DNA of 60,630 nucleotides from Vicingaceae bacterium. Lineage in GTDB: Bacteria > Bacteroidota > Bacteroidia > Flavobacteriales_E > Vicingaceae. Position numbers and translations under genes: made by a program. The notes below the pieces were generated by a model. That model saw only the letters and a list, made by a program, of their open reading frames with translations, ran no database searches and was not told the DNA's origin. Below are positions 8,823 through 18,127 of this stretch, piece by piece; within the stretch, counting starts at the first letter, position 1; every line of letters starts with the position of its first letter. Location of the stretch: contig BPHE01000001.1 in assembly GCA_026003395.1 (NCBI GenBank), forward strand, positions 1-60,630. Reading direction: 5' to 3'.

Positions 8823-9446
8823 ACCACGGAGTGCACGGAGAAAAATAAAAACTCTCCGTGAAAATCTCCGTGTCTCGTGGCCTTGACACTTCAGAATGTC
8901 AATTTATTGTTAATCTGAAATATAAATTTTTTGTAGTGGACTACATTTCTTTTTAAATGATAATTTTTCATTTCTATTCCGTCTATTATATCTTTCTCTG
9001 TCTTTTATTGCAAATGTTTATGGTTTCTTGATTTCTTTTTCGCTTTTCTGCTCTCTTGTCTGCTACAAGTTCTCAATTCTTATTAGTGTTAAGGAAAACG
9101 CAAAACGACGTAAAAACTATAATTTAAAGAATTGAAAAGTGAAAAAAGACCTCTCCCAAGCCCCTCTCCTTGCGAAGGAGAGGGGTCCCGCAAGGGCGGG
9201 GTGAGGTTTCAAATCCCTGCACAATCAGATTTTGTTGCAAATAAGAATTGTAGAAATGCTATTTGCACGGTAGGCAAGCATTTTTGCAATTGAGAATTTA
9301 AGACCTCTCCCCATGCCCCTCTCCTTAAGAAGGAGAGGGGCGCCCATAAGGGCGGGGTGAGGTTTTCAAAAACTCTTCATTTATATTTTGCAGCAAATAT
9401 TAATCGATAAAACGCAGACAATAAAATCTCCGTACCTCTCTGTGGT
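8823..9446. repeat. MITE-like intergenic element (copy B, inside the duplication)
   Basis: Same element as 3556-4178 and part of duplication copy 2, filling the gap between the surface-protein gene and the TPR gene. Of the eight differences seen between the large copies, five fall in this noncoding element, including the extra C near 9219. Both internal hairpin modules (about 9148-9209 and 9302-9366) are intact. Confidence 0.75.
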
Positions 9447-9460
9447 TTTAAAAAAGAAAA

Positions 9461-10512
9461 TTAACGGTATTTTTCATTGCCCTCCAAAATACGACCGAGT
9501 CCCATGGCCGCCAGGTCATAATCGGGCTTAATTTGCAGGGCTTTCCGAAAATCTTTTTCTGCATTTATCACATCTCCCAATAATTCATAACACCTTCCAC
9601 GATTGTAATATGCGGCATAATAAGTACTATCGGCCTTTATAGCCATAGTAAAATACTTAATAGCCTCATTATACATATTCAAATTCTCCATGTGAATATA
9701 TCCCATATTGAAATATGACTCACGGAACTTTGGATACATTTCCGACAATTGTTGATACATCCTGAGTGCCTCGTTCAATTTCAAGTTATCCTGATATAAC
9801 AAACCAAGGTTATACATTACTTCTATACTACCCGGTTTGATATCCAAGGCATTTTTAAAATATTGTTCAGCCAGCACCGGATTTCGTTTAAAATTTAAAA
9901 TTCCCAATTGCACATATGCATCGTAGTTTTCCGGATTTACCTCTACAGCGGTTTGAAACGAAGAAACGGCCTTTGCCGTATCGCCTAACTCCAAAAAATT
10001 GATACCCTTAAAAAAATAGGCCTTATCGAGATACATATTGATTTTTAAGGCCTCATCAGCCATCTTGATCGACTCTTTGTTTTCTCTTAGAAACAAATAA
10101 TACTCCGACAGTTTTAAATAAATTTCCGACTTATCTTTTATATCTTTTTTTAAAGCATCTTGCAATACCTGCATAGCTTTCCGGATATCTCCCTCCCCTT
10201 TTCGGAATATCAACTCGGCTTTAGCAATATGGTATTTGGGAGACAAGCTGTCAAGAAGCAATGATTTATCAATATCTGCCATAGCCGATTCAAAATCATT
10301 TTTCTCCATATAAAGCAATGAACGCTCAAAATAAAGCTCCGGATTGTTAATATCTCCACGAAGCTTTTGATTTATCGCCAAAAGGCAGAATCTTCGATTT
10401 GGGTTTGTGGCGATGCCGTTTGAAGGTTCTCTCTTTCTTTATCCGGTTGACACGAAGAAACACACAAAAAAATCGAAAACGCTATGGCAAATACATTAAA
10501 ATATACCTTCAT
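9461..10512 (-). CDS. TPR-repeat lipoprotein with an apparent frameshift after the signal peptide
   Basis: The main frame (10381 to 9461) encodes about eight tetratricopeptide repeats (for example AYYNRGRCYELLGDVINAEK), which form a protein-interaction solenoid. Its apparent start is a TTG without a signal sequence. In another frame an ATG at 10512 begins MKVYFNVFAIAFSIFLC followed by VSSCQPDK, a lipoprotein signal with Cys as the lipidated residue. That frame runs through SPQTQIEDSAF and then stops at 10377-10375. One extra T in the TTTT run near 10382 would join the two. I read this as a single outer-membrane-anchored or periplasmic TPR lipoprotein of ~350 residues carrying a one-base deletion or a sequence error. 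It begins 14 bases after recA and is likely cotranscribed with it. Confidence 0.8.
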
Positions 10513-10526
10513 CCGGTTGCAATTTT

Positions 10527-11534
10527 TTATTGCATGGCTTGTCTGACTTGAGCTTCTATCTCTTCTAAAAGTTCGGGATTATCTTTTAAAAGTTGTTTGA
10601 CATTTTCACGACCTTGCCCCAATTTAGTATCCCCATAACTTATCCAACTACCGGATTTTTTCAACACACCTTTTTCAATTCCGATATCAATAATCTCACC
10701 GATTTTGCTAATTCCTTCACCGTATAAAATATCAAATTCGGCACTCTTGAATGGAGGCGCTACTTTATTTTTCACAATTTTCACTTTTGTACGATTACCC
10801 AAAACATTTTCACCGTCTTTGATAGCCCCGGTGCGTCGTATATCCATTCTTATCGAGGCATAAAACTTGAGAGCATTTCCTCCTGTGGTGGTTTCGGGAT
10901 TACCAAACATCACACCTATTTTTTCTCGCAATTGATTGATAAAAATACATACCGTACCGGCTTTGTTGATCGTAGAAGTGAGTTTACGCAATGCTTTTGA
11001 CATCAAACGCGCCTGCAATCCCATTTGAGAATCCCCCATCTCTCCTTCAATTTCTGCTTGTGGTGTTAATGCTGCCACAGAGTCAATTACGATAATATCT
11101 ATGGCTCCGGAACGTATTAAATTATCTGCAATTTCCAATGCTTGTTCTCCATTGTCCGGTTGAGATATTAAAAGATTATTGATATCAACACCCAGTTTTT
11201 CGGCATAAAATCTGTCAAAAGCATGTTCGGCATCGATAAAAGCAGCAATACCCCCACGTTTTTGTGCTTCGGCAATGGCGTGTATAGCCAGTGTGGTTTT
11301 ACCTGAAGATTCAGGTCCAAAAATCTCAATAATTCTGCCTTTGGGATACCCTCCTACTCCTAAAGCCATATCCAATGTAAGCGATCCGGTGGGAATCACA
11401 TCCAATCCTTTCTCAATGGCATCATCTCCCAAACGCATGATGGTGCCTTTACCGTATGTTTTTTCTAATTTATCAAGGGTCAGTTGCAACGCCTTGAGTT
11501 TCTCTTTGTTAACTTCTTTTGCTTCTGTAGCCAT
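10527..11534 (-). CDS. recA: Recombinase RecA
   Basis: A 335-residue RecA. It forms ATP-dependent filaments on single-stranded DNA for homologous recombination and triggers the SOS response. The Walker A motif GPESSGKT lies at residues 73-80, with the family stretches [17 protein letters not shown] and [10 protein letters not shown] also present. Length is slightly short of the usual ~345-350, as the C-terminal tail is brief. The ATG is preceded by TTTTTACT, a spacing also seen before the ferredoxin gene. No LexA box is apparent in the 86-base gap to the peroxidase gene. The TPR lipoprotein gene follows 14 bases downstream. Confidence 0.98.
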   Translation of the reverse strand: MATEAKEVNKEKLKALQLTLDKLEKTYGKGTIMRLGDDAIEKGLDVIPTGSLTLDMALGVGGYPKGRIIEIFGPESSGKTTLAIHAIAEAQKRGGIAAFIDAEHAFDRFYAEKLGVDINNLLISQPDNGEQALEIADNLIRSGAIDIIVIDSVAALTPQAEIEGEMGDSQMGLQARLMSKALRKLTSTINKAGTVCIFINQLREKIGVMFGNPETTTGGNALKFYASIRMDIRRTGAIKDGENVLGNRTKVKIVKNKVAPPFKSAEFDILYGEGISKIGEIIDIGIEKGVLKKSGSWISYGDTKLGQGRENVKQLLKDNPELLEEIEAQVRQAMQ

Positions 11535-11620
11535 AGTAAAAATAATTTGATGTTGTAAAATTAACCAATTTACCTAAAAAAAGCAGTTTGATATCTTTTT
11601 AATTTTTTTGTTCCGGTTGT

Positions 11621-12082
11621 TCAAAATTTTTTCTGCAAAATCTCTTCTGCATGCTCTTTCACTTTTGGTTTGTCGATAATATCTGATATAATTCCGTCTT
11701 CGTTTATAATAAAAGTCGTGCGGTGTATGCCTTCATAGGTGCGTCCCATAAATTTCTTTGGCCCCCAAACTCCGTATGCATTTGCTGCCTCTTTGTTTTC
11801 GTCTGACAAAAGCAAAAAGCCAAGATGATGTTTCTCTATGAACTTTTTATGACTTTTCACAGAATCAGGACTGATTCCCACTACTGTATAACCTTCTTTT
11901 GTCAACCTGCTGAGATTTTCATTCAAATTACAAGCCTGCGTAGTGCATCCGGGGGTCATATCTTTAGGATAAAAATACAAAATCAATTTTTTTCCCCTAA
12001 AATCATTTAATGAATAGATCTTGCCGTCGCTACCCGGCAGATTAAAATCCGGAGCTTTATCTCCCACTTTTAGTTTTTTCAT
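11621..12082 (-). CDS. bcp: Thioredoxin-dependent peroxiredoxin, PrxQ/BCP type
   Basis: A 153-residue peroxiredoxin that reduces hydrogen peroxide and organic peroxides using thioredoxin. The peroxidatic Cys is C46 in PGCTTQAC, with the resolving Cys C51 five residues later, the arrangement of PrxQ enzymes. The fold markers [10 protein letters not shown] and [11 protein letters not shown] are present and the length is normal. There is no signal peptide, so it is cytosolic. It is transcribed in the same direction as recA, 86 bases upstream of it. Confidence 0.95.
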   Translation of the reverse strand: MKKLKVGDKAPDFNLPGSDGKIYSLNDFRGKKLILYFYPKDMTPGCTTQACNLNENLSRLTKEGYTVVGISPDSVKSHKKFIEKHHLGFLLLSDENKEAANAYGVWGPKKFMGRTYEGIHRTTFIINEDGIISDIIDKPKVKEHAEEILQKKF

Positions 12083-12306
12083 TGACTAAGAGTTTTTGCA
12101 ATATTAATGATAATACAAGAATTTTTCTTTGATGTGTTTAAACATTTATCAACACAATTTGATCTTAACCATGAAAGCATAAGTTTCGACCAAAAACTGA
12201 TCAATGAATTGAAAATTAACTCTGACTCATTAATGACTATCAGCGGATTATAAAATCCTCCGTTCATTTCTTTGTAATTCATTGGTTAAAAAACTCGCCA
12301 TGGAGA

Positions 12307-12678
12307 GCACGAGAAACACATAGAAAATAAAAAACTACTTGTAAAAACTATGATTTAAAGAATTGAAAAGTTAAAAAAAGACCTCTCCCCAAGCCCCTCT
12401 CCTTAAGAAGGAGAGGGGGGCCCGCAAGGGCGGGGTGAGGTTTCAAATCCCTGACAATCAGATTTTGCTGCAATTACAAATTATAGAAACGTAATTTGCC
12501 CGGAAGGCAGGAATTATAGCAATTGAGAAGTTAAGACCTCGCCCCAAGCGCCTCTCCTTACAAAGTAGAGGGGGGCCCGCAAGGGCGGGGTGAGGTTTTC
12601 AAATCCCCGACATTTATATTTTGCAGTATAAATCAATCGATAAAACGCAGAAAATAAAATCTCCGTGTCCTCTGTGGT
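12307..12678. repeat. MITE-like intergenic element (copy C, independent insertion)
   Basis: The gap between the peroxidase gene and the histidine kinase gene (12083-12704) contains this shorter, diverged relative of the elements at 3556 and 8823. It keeps the left end (GCCATGGAGAGCACGAG), both hairpin modules (about 12380-12443 and 12535-12600), shared linker sequence (ATCAGATTTTGCTGCA) and the right end (CTCCGTGTCCTCTGTGGT). About 120 bases of the left linker seen in copies A and B are missing. I see no gene in the gap. Confidence 0.7.
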
Positions 12679-12704
12679 TTTTAAAAAACGATTTCGGGAC
12701 CGCT

Positions 12705-14693
12705 TTATTCATTTAAAGGTATCAAAATACGTAAGGTAGTACCATTGCTGCCATCTATCCACAACTCGCCTTCTAATTGGAATGTCAATGTATGAATTAG
12801 TTCCAAACCCAAAGATTCTTTTCTAATGGCACCTGTGTCAAATCCCTTTCCATTATCCTTGATTGTAAGTTCCAAATTTTTATCTTTTTTCTTAAGTGAA
12901 ATGGATATTTCAGGTTGTAGGGTATTTTCAAAAGCATATTTCACAGCATTGGTAATTGCTTCGTTAATTATCAAACCAATAGCAATGGTAGTAGATACCG
13001 GCAACTCAATATTTTCGTCAATGTCAAAAATGCATTGTATTTTTTTTCCTTTTTGATTGTGAAATTGCAACAATTGATTGCATAAATCAATGATATACTC
13101 TTTTGTAGACAAAGTAAGTTTTTCTCCGGTTTGATACAAACGTTCGTGAATAAATGCAAGTGCATGTATTTTGGACGCAATTTCCTCAAGTTCTTTTTTT
13201 GCTTCATCATTGTCAAGTTTTGACAATTTCAAGCGGATTATCGACAAGATAAGTTGAAAATTGTTTTTCACACGATGATGCAACTCTTTAAACAACCATT
13301 CGGCTCTTTCCTTTTGTCTTACTATTTCTCGGTTTTTGGCAAGTATCTGTTGGTTGATTTTATGGCGGGACCGATTCACACTCCACAAAATGACAATCAA
13401 AATTGCAAATAGGAATAACAAAACCAACAACAACCATTGAATAACCTTTTGAGATTTGAGATATTTGTTTTGTTGCTCCAACATCTTTTGATGTTGATGC
13501 GTAAAAGCTTTCAATTGTTTATATTCTCTCTCTTTTCTTAATATCTCTTGTTGGAATTGAAGTTCCATGGCTCTCTTCACATTTTCTATTTTTCTGATTT
13601 TTTGAAGCAAAACATTAAAATCATTTAGATAATCATAAGCTTTTTTAAAATCACCTTGTAAATAATGAATTTCGGCCAGATTTTTCAGAATTTTGATTTT
13701 CTTGCTTTGATCATTTATTGAGGTTGCATATTTCAATGCAAGCAGATATGCCTCTTTGGCTTTTTTCAATTGTTTGATAGTAAGGTAATATTTTCCCAGC
13801 AATAAATGACAATCAGACATTCCGGCGATATCGGAATTTTTTTCAAAATTTTCACATGACCATTTAATATACTTAAAACAATTTTCATCATCGCCCTTTT
13901 GAAAATTATATTTTGCATGAATAAGGTATACATAAGGCAGGAATTTTGACGGTAAGTTCTTTTCAACCAATGCCGTTGCAGAATCAATGATCTTGCCGGC
14001 CTTTTCAAGATTTCTTATATTCAAATAAAATTGAGCAAATTCAATCAAAATTTTTGTTTCAAGTTCGTGATCATTTTTATTTTTAGCATATTGCAGTGCG
14101 CCGGCAAATGACAATTCGGCGGTTTTGATATTGTTTTGCAAAGAATATACTTTCGCCAGCTCAGTCAAACTTTCAGCTATAGCCGAGGTATCCTTGGCTT
14201 TCATGGCATATTGATGAGCTTTTTTCAGATATTCAATGGCCGATGTATAATTCCCTGCCTCTACAAAATATTTTGACAGTATTATTGATACCAAATTAGA
14301 AAGAGAATAATCTCCCAACGATTCTGACTTTAAAAACAAAGAATATGCTAAATTTATCCCTTCGTAAAATTCATCGGTTTGCAATAAAATTTTTGCCTGC
14401 TCGGCTTGCAATCTCAAAACCGGTTTTAATTCTTTTTCTTGTTTGTAATATTCTTGCCATTCTTTACATAAATGCAATGCCGTAGCAGGATCATAATTTG
14501 AAAGATACTCCAGCAAACGTATTTGCTCTATTACACGAATACTGTCATTTGGAGATTGCAATATTCTTTTTTGGAGAGAATCAAGCGATTGACCCAATGC
14601 AAAGTGAGAAAGAAAAAGAAACAAAATCGATTGTATTGTTTTAAAATACAAGGCAAATAAACCACACCCGATGCGCACTTTCCCTTTCTTCAC
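12705..14693 (-). CDS. TPR-containing membrane histidine kinase, HisKA_2 class
   Basis: A 662-residue sensor kinase. An N-terminal signal anchor (SILFLFLSHFALGQS) is followed by a periplasmic TPR array (about 60-370), a coiled coil, one transmembrane helix near 418-440 (WLLLVLLFLFAILIVILW), then the kinase core. The phosphoacceptor His is in ELHHRVKNNFQ (about residue 472-473), the HisKA_2 type; the ATPase domain has the N box NEAITNAVKYAF (about 577) and the G box DNGKGF (about 615). It should phosphorylate a response regulator, which is not encoded in the window. It is the last gene of the operon with rny, 34 bases after the acetyltransferase-like gene. A MITE-like element lies just downstream. 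Confidence 0.92.
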   Translation of the reverse strand: MKKGKVRIGCGLFALYFKTIQSILFLFLSHFALGQSLDSLQKRILQSPNDSIRVIEQIRLLEYLSNYDPATALHLCKEWQEYYKQEKELKPVLRLQAEQAKILLQTDEFYEGINLAYSLFLKSESLGDYSLSNLVSIILSKYFVEAGNYTSAIEYLKKAHQYAMKAKDTSAIAESLTELAKVYSLQNNIKTAELSFAGALQYAKNKNDHELETKILIEFAQFYLNIRNLEKAGKIIDSATALVEKNLPSKFLPYVYLIHAKYNFQKGDDENCFKYIKWSCENFEKNSDIAGMSDCHLLLGKYYLTIKQLKKAKEAYLLALKYATSINDQSKKIKILKNLAEIHYLQGDFKKAYDYLNDFNVLLQKIRKIENVKRAMELQFQQEILRKEREYKQLKAFTHQHQKMLEQQNKYLKSQKVIQWLLLVLLFLFAILIVILWSVNRSRHKINQQILAKNREIVRQKERAEWLFKELHHRVKNNFQLILSIIRLKLSKLDNDEAKKELEEIASKIHALAFIHERLYQTGEKLTLSTKEYIIDLCNQLLQFHNQKGKKIQCIFDIDENIELPVSTTIAIGLIINEAITNAVKYAFENTLQPEISISLKKKDKNLELTIKDNGKGFDTGAIRKESLGLELIHTLTFQLEGELWIDGSNGTTLRILIPLNE

Positions 14694-14727
14694 GTAAATA
14701 AAATCAGATTCTAATTCACCTGCGATA

Positions 14728-15852
14728 TTAAGAAATTTTTTTCACATAACATCTGCGCCGGCGATGTTGTATATGGTCATAATTCTTCCAGTTGCTGATG
14801 GCGTTAGTATTGGTTTCGAATATACCTGTAGTTTCAATGTATTTCAAACCGTTTTTCAACATTGTATCTTGCATGGCTGCCTGCATAATCACGGCGGCAC
14901 CCGTGTTTTGTTTATCTTTTTTTACTCCTGTGAGAATTTGATCAAGTGTATCGACTCCTTTCCCTTTTTTGGCTTTCAGGATATGAAAAATTCCAAATGG
15001 CAACAACCTTCCTTTGGCCTTTTGCATTGCTTTTGAAACACTTGGCATGGAAATAAGAAATCCTATGGGTTCTCCGTCCACGAAAGTCATCTTTATATAT
15101 TCCGGATTGAGCAGGGCAATATATTTTTTGGCGTAAAACTCCATCAATTCTTTTGTCAACGGTGTCACATAAGGCAATACATCAAAAGAATCATTGAGAA
15201 TTTCAAATATTTGATCTTTGTAATGCAATACTTCTTTGATGGATGAAAATTCTCTTAATTCAACTCCAAACCTCTTTTTCAATAATTCTGCACCACGGTT
15301 TGCTTTATTAACGGCAGCTTCCCCCAATGTCAAACGAAATTCCACCCAATCATTTTCTTTTTCAAACCCTTGATTTTCAAAAAAATCTTTATAATATGCA
15401 TGATGATACACAGATGCAATGGGAGGCAAATAATTAAACCCCTCGATCAACAACCCTTGCAAGTCAAGATTAGTAAAACCCAAAGGGCCGTGCACAACTG
15501 TCAGATTTCTTTTCAAGGCCCATTCAAATACTGTTTCGAATAATGCTTTAGCCACTTTCTCGTCATCAATACACTCAAAACGTGTTATTCTAACGTAAGG
15601 GATACCCGTTTTCTCATTGTAGGGATTATGCTTGATAGCGCCAATCCTGCCAATTGTTCTATTATGATCATCAGTAGCAATCCAAAAAGCGGCTTCACAG
15701 AACTTTAACGCCGGATTGGTTTTCTCTTGAAAAATATTGTATTCCTGTGATTTAATGGGAGGTACCCAATATTCATTTCCTTTGTACAATTGAAAAGGAA
15801 GTTCGACAAATTTTTTTTGTCCCGATGTATCTTTTACTTCAATTATTTTCAT
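14728..15852 (-). CDS. GNAT-like acetyltransferase-fold protein, conserved hypothetical
   Basis: A 374-residue protein without signal or membrane segments. Stretches such as RIGAIKHNPYNE, VVHGPLGFTNLDLQGLLIEG and MTFVDGEPIGFLISMP, and a C-terminal ETNTNAISNWKN, match the large conserved bacterial family of N-acetyltransferase-fold proteins whose substrate is unknown. Possible mix-ups in databases with other enzyme names make the function uncertain. It lies 12 bases downstream of rny and 34 upstream of the histidine kinase, so the genes are probably cotranscribed. Confidence 0.75.
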   Translation of the reverse strand: MKIIEVKDTSGQKKFVELPFQLYKGNEYWVPPIKSQEYNIFQEKTNPALKFCEAAFWIATDDHNRTIGRIGAIKHNPYNEKTGIPYVRITRFECIDDEKVAKALFETVFEWALKRNLTVVHGPLGFTNLDLQGLLIEGFNYLPPIASVYHHAYYKDFFENQGFEKENDWVEFRLTLGEAAVNKANRGAELLKKRFGVELREFSSIKEVLHYKDQIFEILNDSFDVLPYVTPLTKELMEFYAKKYIALLNPEYIKMTFVDGEPIGFLISMPSVSKAMQKAKGRLLPFGIFHILKAKKGKGVDTLDQILTGVKKDKQNTGAAVIMQAAMQDTMLKNGLKYIETTGIFETNTNAISNWKNYDHIQHRRRRCYVKKIS

Positions 15853-15864
15853 TATACTACGTTG

Positions 15865-17406
15865 TTATTTAGCTATTCCGATAGAACGTTTTTCACGGAT
15901 TACCGTAACTTTTATTTGTCCGGGATAAGTCATTTCGGTTTCTATTTTATGGGCGATTTGAAATGCCAATTCATCGGCTTCTTTATCACTTACCTTATCG
16001 CTTTCAACCATCACGCGAAGTTCCCTACCGGCTTGGATGGCATAAGATTTTTGCACACCGGGATAGGTCAAAGCAAGATTCTCAAGATCTTTTATCCGTT
16101 GTATGTATTGTTCCATCACTTCTCTACGTGCACCCGGACGTGCTCCCGATATGGCATCGCATACCTGCACGATAGGAGCATACAGTGTGGTCATTTCGAT
16201 TTCGTCGTGATGTGCTCCTATGGCATTGCACACTTCGGGTTTTTCGTTATATTTTTCGGCTAATTTCATACCAAGGATTGCATGTGGCAATTCCGGTTCG
16301 TCATCGGGTACTTTTCCTATGTCATGCAACAATCCGGCTCTTTTGGCAATTTTTGGATTTAAACCCAACTCCGATGCCATGATGGCACACAAATTGGCCA
16401 CCTCCCGTGAGTGCTGCAACAAGTTTTGTCCATAAGAAGAACGGTATTTCATTCGTCCAACCATACGAATCAACTCCGGATGCAATCCATGAATACCCAG
16501 GTCAATACAGGTGCGTTTGCCGGTTTCGATAATTTCTTCTTCAAGTTGTTTTTGAACTTTTGCCACAACCTCTTCGATACGTGCCGGGTGGATGCGGCCA
16601 TCGGCCACTAATTGATGTAGTGCAAGGCGCGCAACTTCCCTTCTTACCGGATCAAAACAAGAAATGATGATGGCTTCGGGTGTGTCGTCAACAATGATTT
16701 CAACACCGGTAGCTGCTTCCAAGGCACGTATGTTTCTGCCTTCACGCCCAATGATTCTGCCTTTAAGTTCATCAGATTCAAGGTTAAACACCGAAACGGA
16801 ATTTTCAATGGCGGCCTCGGTAGCCACTCTTTGAATGGTTTGTATTACGATGCGTTTGGCTTCTTTATTTGCTGTAAGTTTTGCTTCTTCCACAATTTCC
16901 TGAATCTGACTCATGGCTTTGGTTTTTGCCTCGGCTTTTAAGGCCTCAATGAGTTGATTCCGGGCATCCTCGGCTTTCATGCCCGAAATGATCTCAAGTT
17001 GCTCAACTTGCTTCTTGTGGAGTGCTTCCAGTTCTTCTTTTTGCATCTGCACTGCTTCTAAATGCAATTGTAATTTTGACTCCAGTTCTTCCAGCTGTTT
17101 TGACTTTTTGTTTACTTCTTCAATTTTTTGAGAAATCTCCTTTTCTTTTTCTTTGATTTTAATTTCTCTTTCAGAGAGTTTTTTGTCCTTTTCAAGCACA
17201 CTTTTTTCGTGTGCCTCTTTCATTTGAAGAAATTTTTCTTTGGCCTGTATTAGTTTTTCTTTCTTAATGTTTTCGGCCTCTACTTCTGCTTTTTCTATCA
17301 ATAATTGAGCTTTTTTTTCTGCCGATTTTAACAAAATCATTCTCCCGGCTATGTATGCAACAATAGCGCCTAACACCAGCCCGACAATTAAATAAATCCA
17401 TTCCAT
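15865..17406 (-). CDS. rny: Ribonuclease Y
   Basis: A 513-residue membrane-anchored endoribonuclease that starts mRNA decay. Order of parts: an N-terminal transmembrane helix (about 4-21), a long Lys/Glu-rich coiled coil (about 30-190), a KH RNA-binding domain with [13 protein letters not shown] (about 218-230), and an HD hydrolase domain with H332 (LQHSREVA) and H361-D362 (LLHDIGKV) as metal ligands. Length is as expected for the family. It lies 36 bases after zapA and 12 before the acetyltransferase-like gene, a cell-division/RNA-decay arrangement common in Bacteroidota. Confidence 0.98.
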   Translation of the reverse strand: MEWIYLIVGLVLGAIVAYIAGRMILLKSAEKKAQLLIEKAEVEAENIKKEKLIQAKEKFLQMKEAHEKSVLEKDKKLSEREIKIKEKEKEISQKIEEVNKKSKQLEELESKLQLHLEAVQMQKEELEALHKKQVEQLEIISGMKAEDARNQLIEALKAEAKTKAMSQIQEIVEEAKLTANKEAKRIVIQTIQRVATEAAIENSVSVFNLESDELKGRIIGREGRNIRALEAATGVEIIVDDTPEAIIISCFDPVRREVARLALHQLVADGRIHPARIEEVVAKVQKQLEEEIIETGKRTCIDLGIHGLHPELIRMVGRMKYRSSYGQNLLQHSREVANLCAIMASELGLNPKIAKRAGLLHDIGKVPDDEPELPHAILGMKLAEKYNEKPEVCNAIGAHHDEIEMTTLYAPIVQVCDAISGARPGARREVMEQYIQRIKDLENLALTYPGVQKSYAIQAGRELRVMVESDKVSDKEADELAFQIAHKIETEMTYPGQIKVTVIREKRSIGIAK

Positions 17407-17442
17407 AATCTTAAGTTTTTAAGGGCTTCTTGGCGAGAAAAT

Positions 17443-17718
17443 TCAAAGAAGAGAAAGCTGTTGCAATGTGGAATCTATTTTTTCGATGGTACTTGCAGGT
17501 ATTTCCGGACTTGACTTATGCCGGACAAGATCTACCATCGAACGGATGGAAGCCATCAAAATTTGCGATTCATATCCTATTGCCGGCTTGGAAGATTTGA
17601 TGTATTCAAAATTTAAATTAAAATTCCTGACTGCTTCTAATATCAATTTCTTTTCCTCAGCCGTGCAATTTATCCGGAATTGCCTTCCGGCAACCTCTAT
17701 ATCAATGACCTCCTTCAA
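17443..17718 (-). CDS. zapA: Cell division protein ZapA
   Basis: A 91-residue ZapA-family protein. Members bind FtsZ and bundle its filaments at the division site. The N-terminal beta strand region (IDIEVAGRQFRINCTAEEKK) and the C-terminal helix (SQILMASIRSMVDLV) match the family pattern. It overlaps the preceding coiled-coil gene by 17 bases, indicating translational coupling, and is followed by rny 36 bases later. Confidence 0.9.
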   Translation of the reverse strand: MKEVIDIEVAGRQFRINCTAEEKKLILEAVRNFNLNFEYIKSSKPAIGYESQILMASIRSMVDLVRHKSSPEIPASTIEKIDSTLQQLSLL

Positions 17719-18007
17719 TTTGCAATTCGTTTTTTATTTCTTCCAAACACTCGTCTATCCCAGCTATGGCTTTATTTAACCTTTCCAGGATACTTGCTTT
17801 CTCTTCATTTATTTTATTCTCGCTTTCGATTGCCCTATGTATTTTATTATTTAAATTTTCAATTATTTCGTTTTTTTCGTTTATTTCATTTTTTAATTTT
17901 TCATTCTCCTGTTTCAAAGCTTCACAAACTGCCTGCAAAGATTTGTATTTCTCAATCAACACATTGGTTTTTTCAACAAACTCATTGATTTTACGATCAA
18001 TATCCAT
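17702..18007 (-). CDS. Small coiled-coil protein, ZapB-like
   Basis: A 101-residue, highly charged protein predicted to be almost entirely coiled coil (LKQENEKLKNEINEKNEI). In Bacteroidota a protein of this kind often precedes zapA, and ZapB is the coiled-coil partner of ZapA in E. coli; the name here rests on position and composition, not on a clear sequence match. It is the first gene of the minus-strand operon that runs through zapA, rny and the histidine kinase. Confidence 0.7.
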   Translation of the reverse strand: MDIDRKINEFVEKTNVLIEKYKSLQAVCEALKQENEKLKNEINEKNEIIENLNNKIHRAIESENKINEEKASILERLNKAIAGIDECLEEIKNELQIEGGH

Positions 18008-18030
18008 TTAATTGTAAATTTTCCTTTTTG

Positions 18031-18038
18031 CAAATTTA
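18031..18038 (-). promoter_or_regulatory. -7 promoter box for the zapA-rny operon
   Basis: On the minus strand this reads TAAATTTG, a perfect TAnnTTTG box, followed by a C as is usual. It lies 23 bases before the start codon of the coiled-coil gene. No clear -33 element is seen upstream. Confidence 0.5.
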
Positions 18039-18127
18039 ATCTTTTTTACATATTCTTTTTAATAAAATTTTCTTAATGCTTGATTTTAACGTGTATGTAA
18101 AACGTATTATTGCCGAAACAATATCGG

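Larger units (their letters stand above)
5268..9989. repeat. Tandem segmental duplication, copy 2 (right)
   Basis: Second copy of the block at 1-4721, offset by 5267 bases (5268 after the indel near 9219). It continues without a break into the complete TPR gene and recA, so this copy has the natural right-hand context. To its left are the CRISPR array and its trailer. If the duplicated unit is 4722-9989, the unit length is 5268 bases and the array belongs to the unit. Confidence 0.95.

Noticed and set aside
12079-12282. 67-codon open frame on the minus strand before the peroxidase gene
   Set aside because: Composition and sequence look random, with no signal, domain or family pattern; treated as intergenic.
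15790-16263. 157-codon open frame opposite rny
   Set aside because: A shadow of the conserved rny coding strand, rich in Phe, Tyr and His as antisense frames often are.
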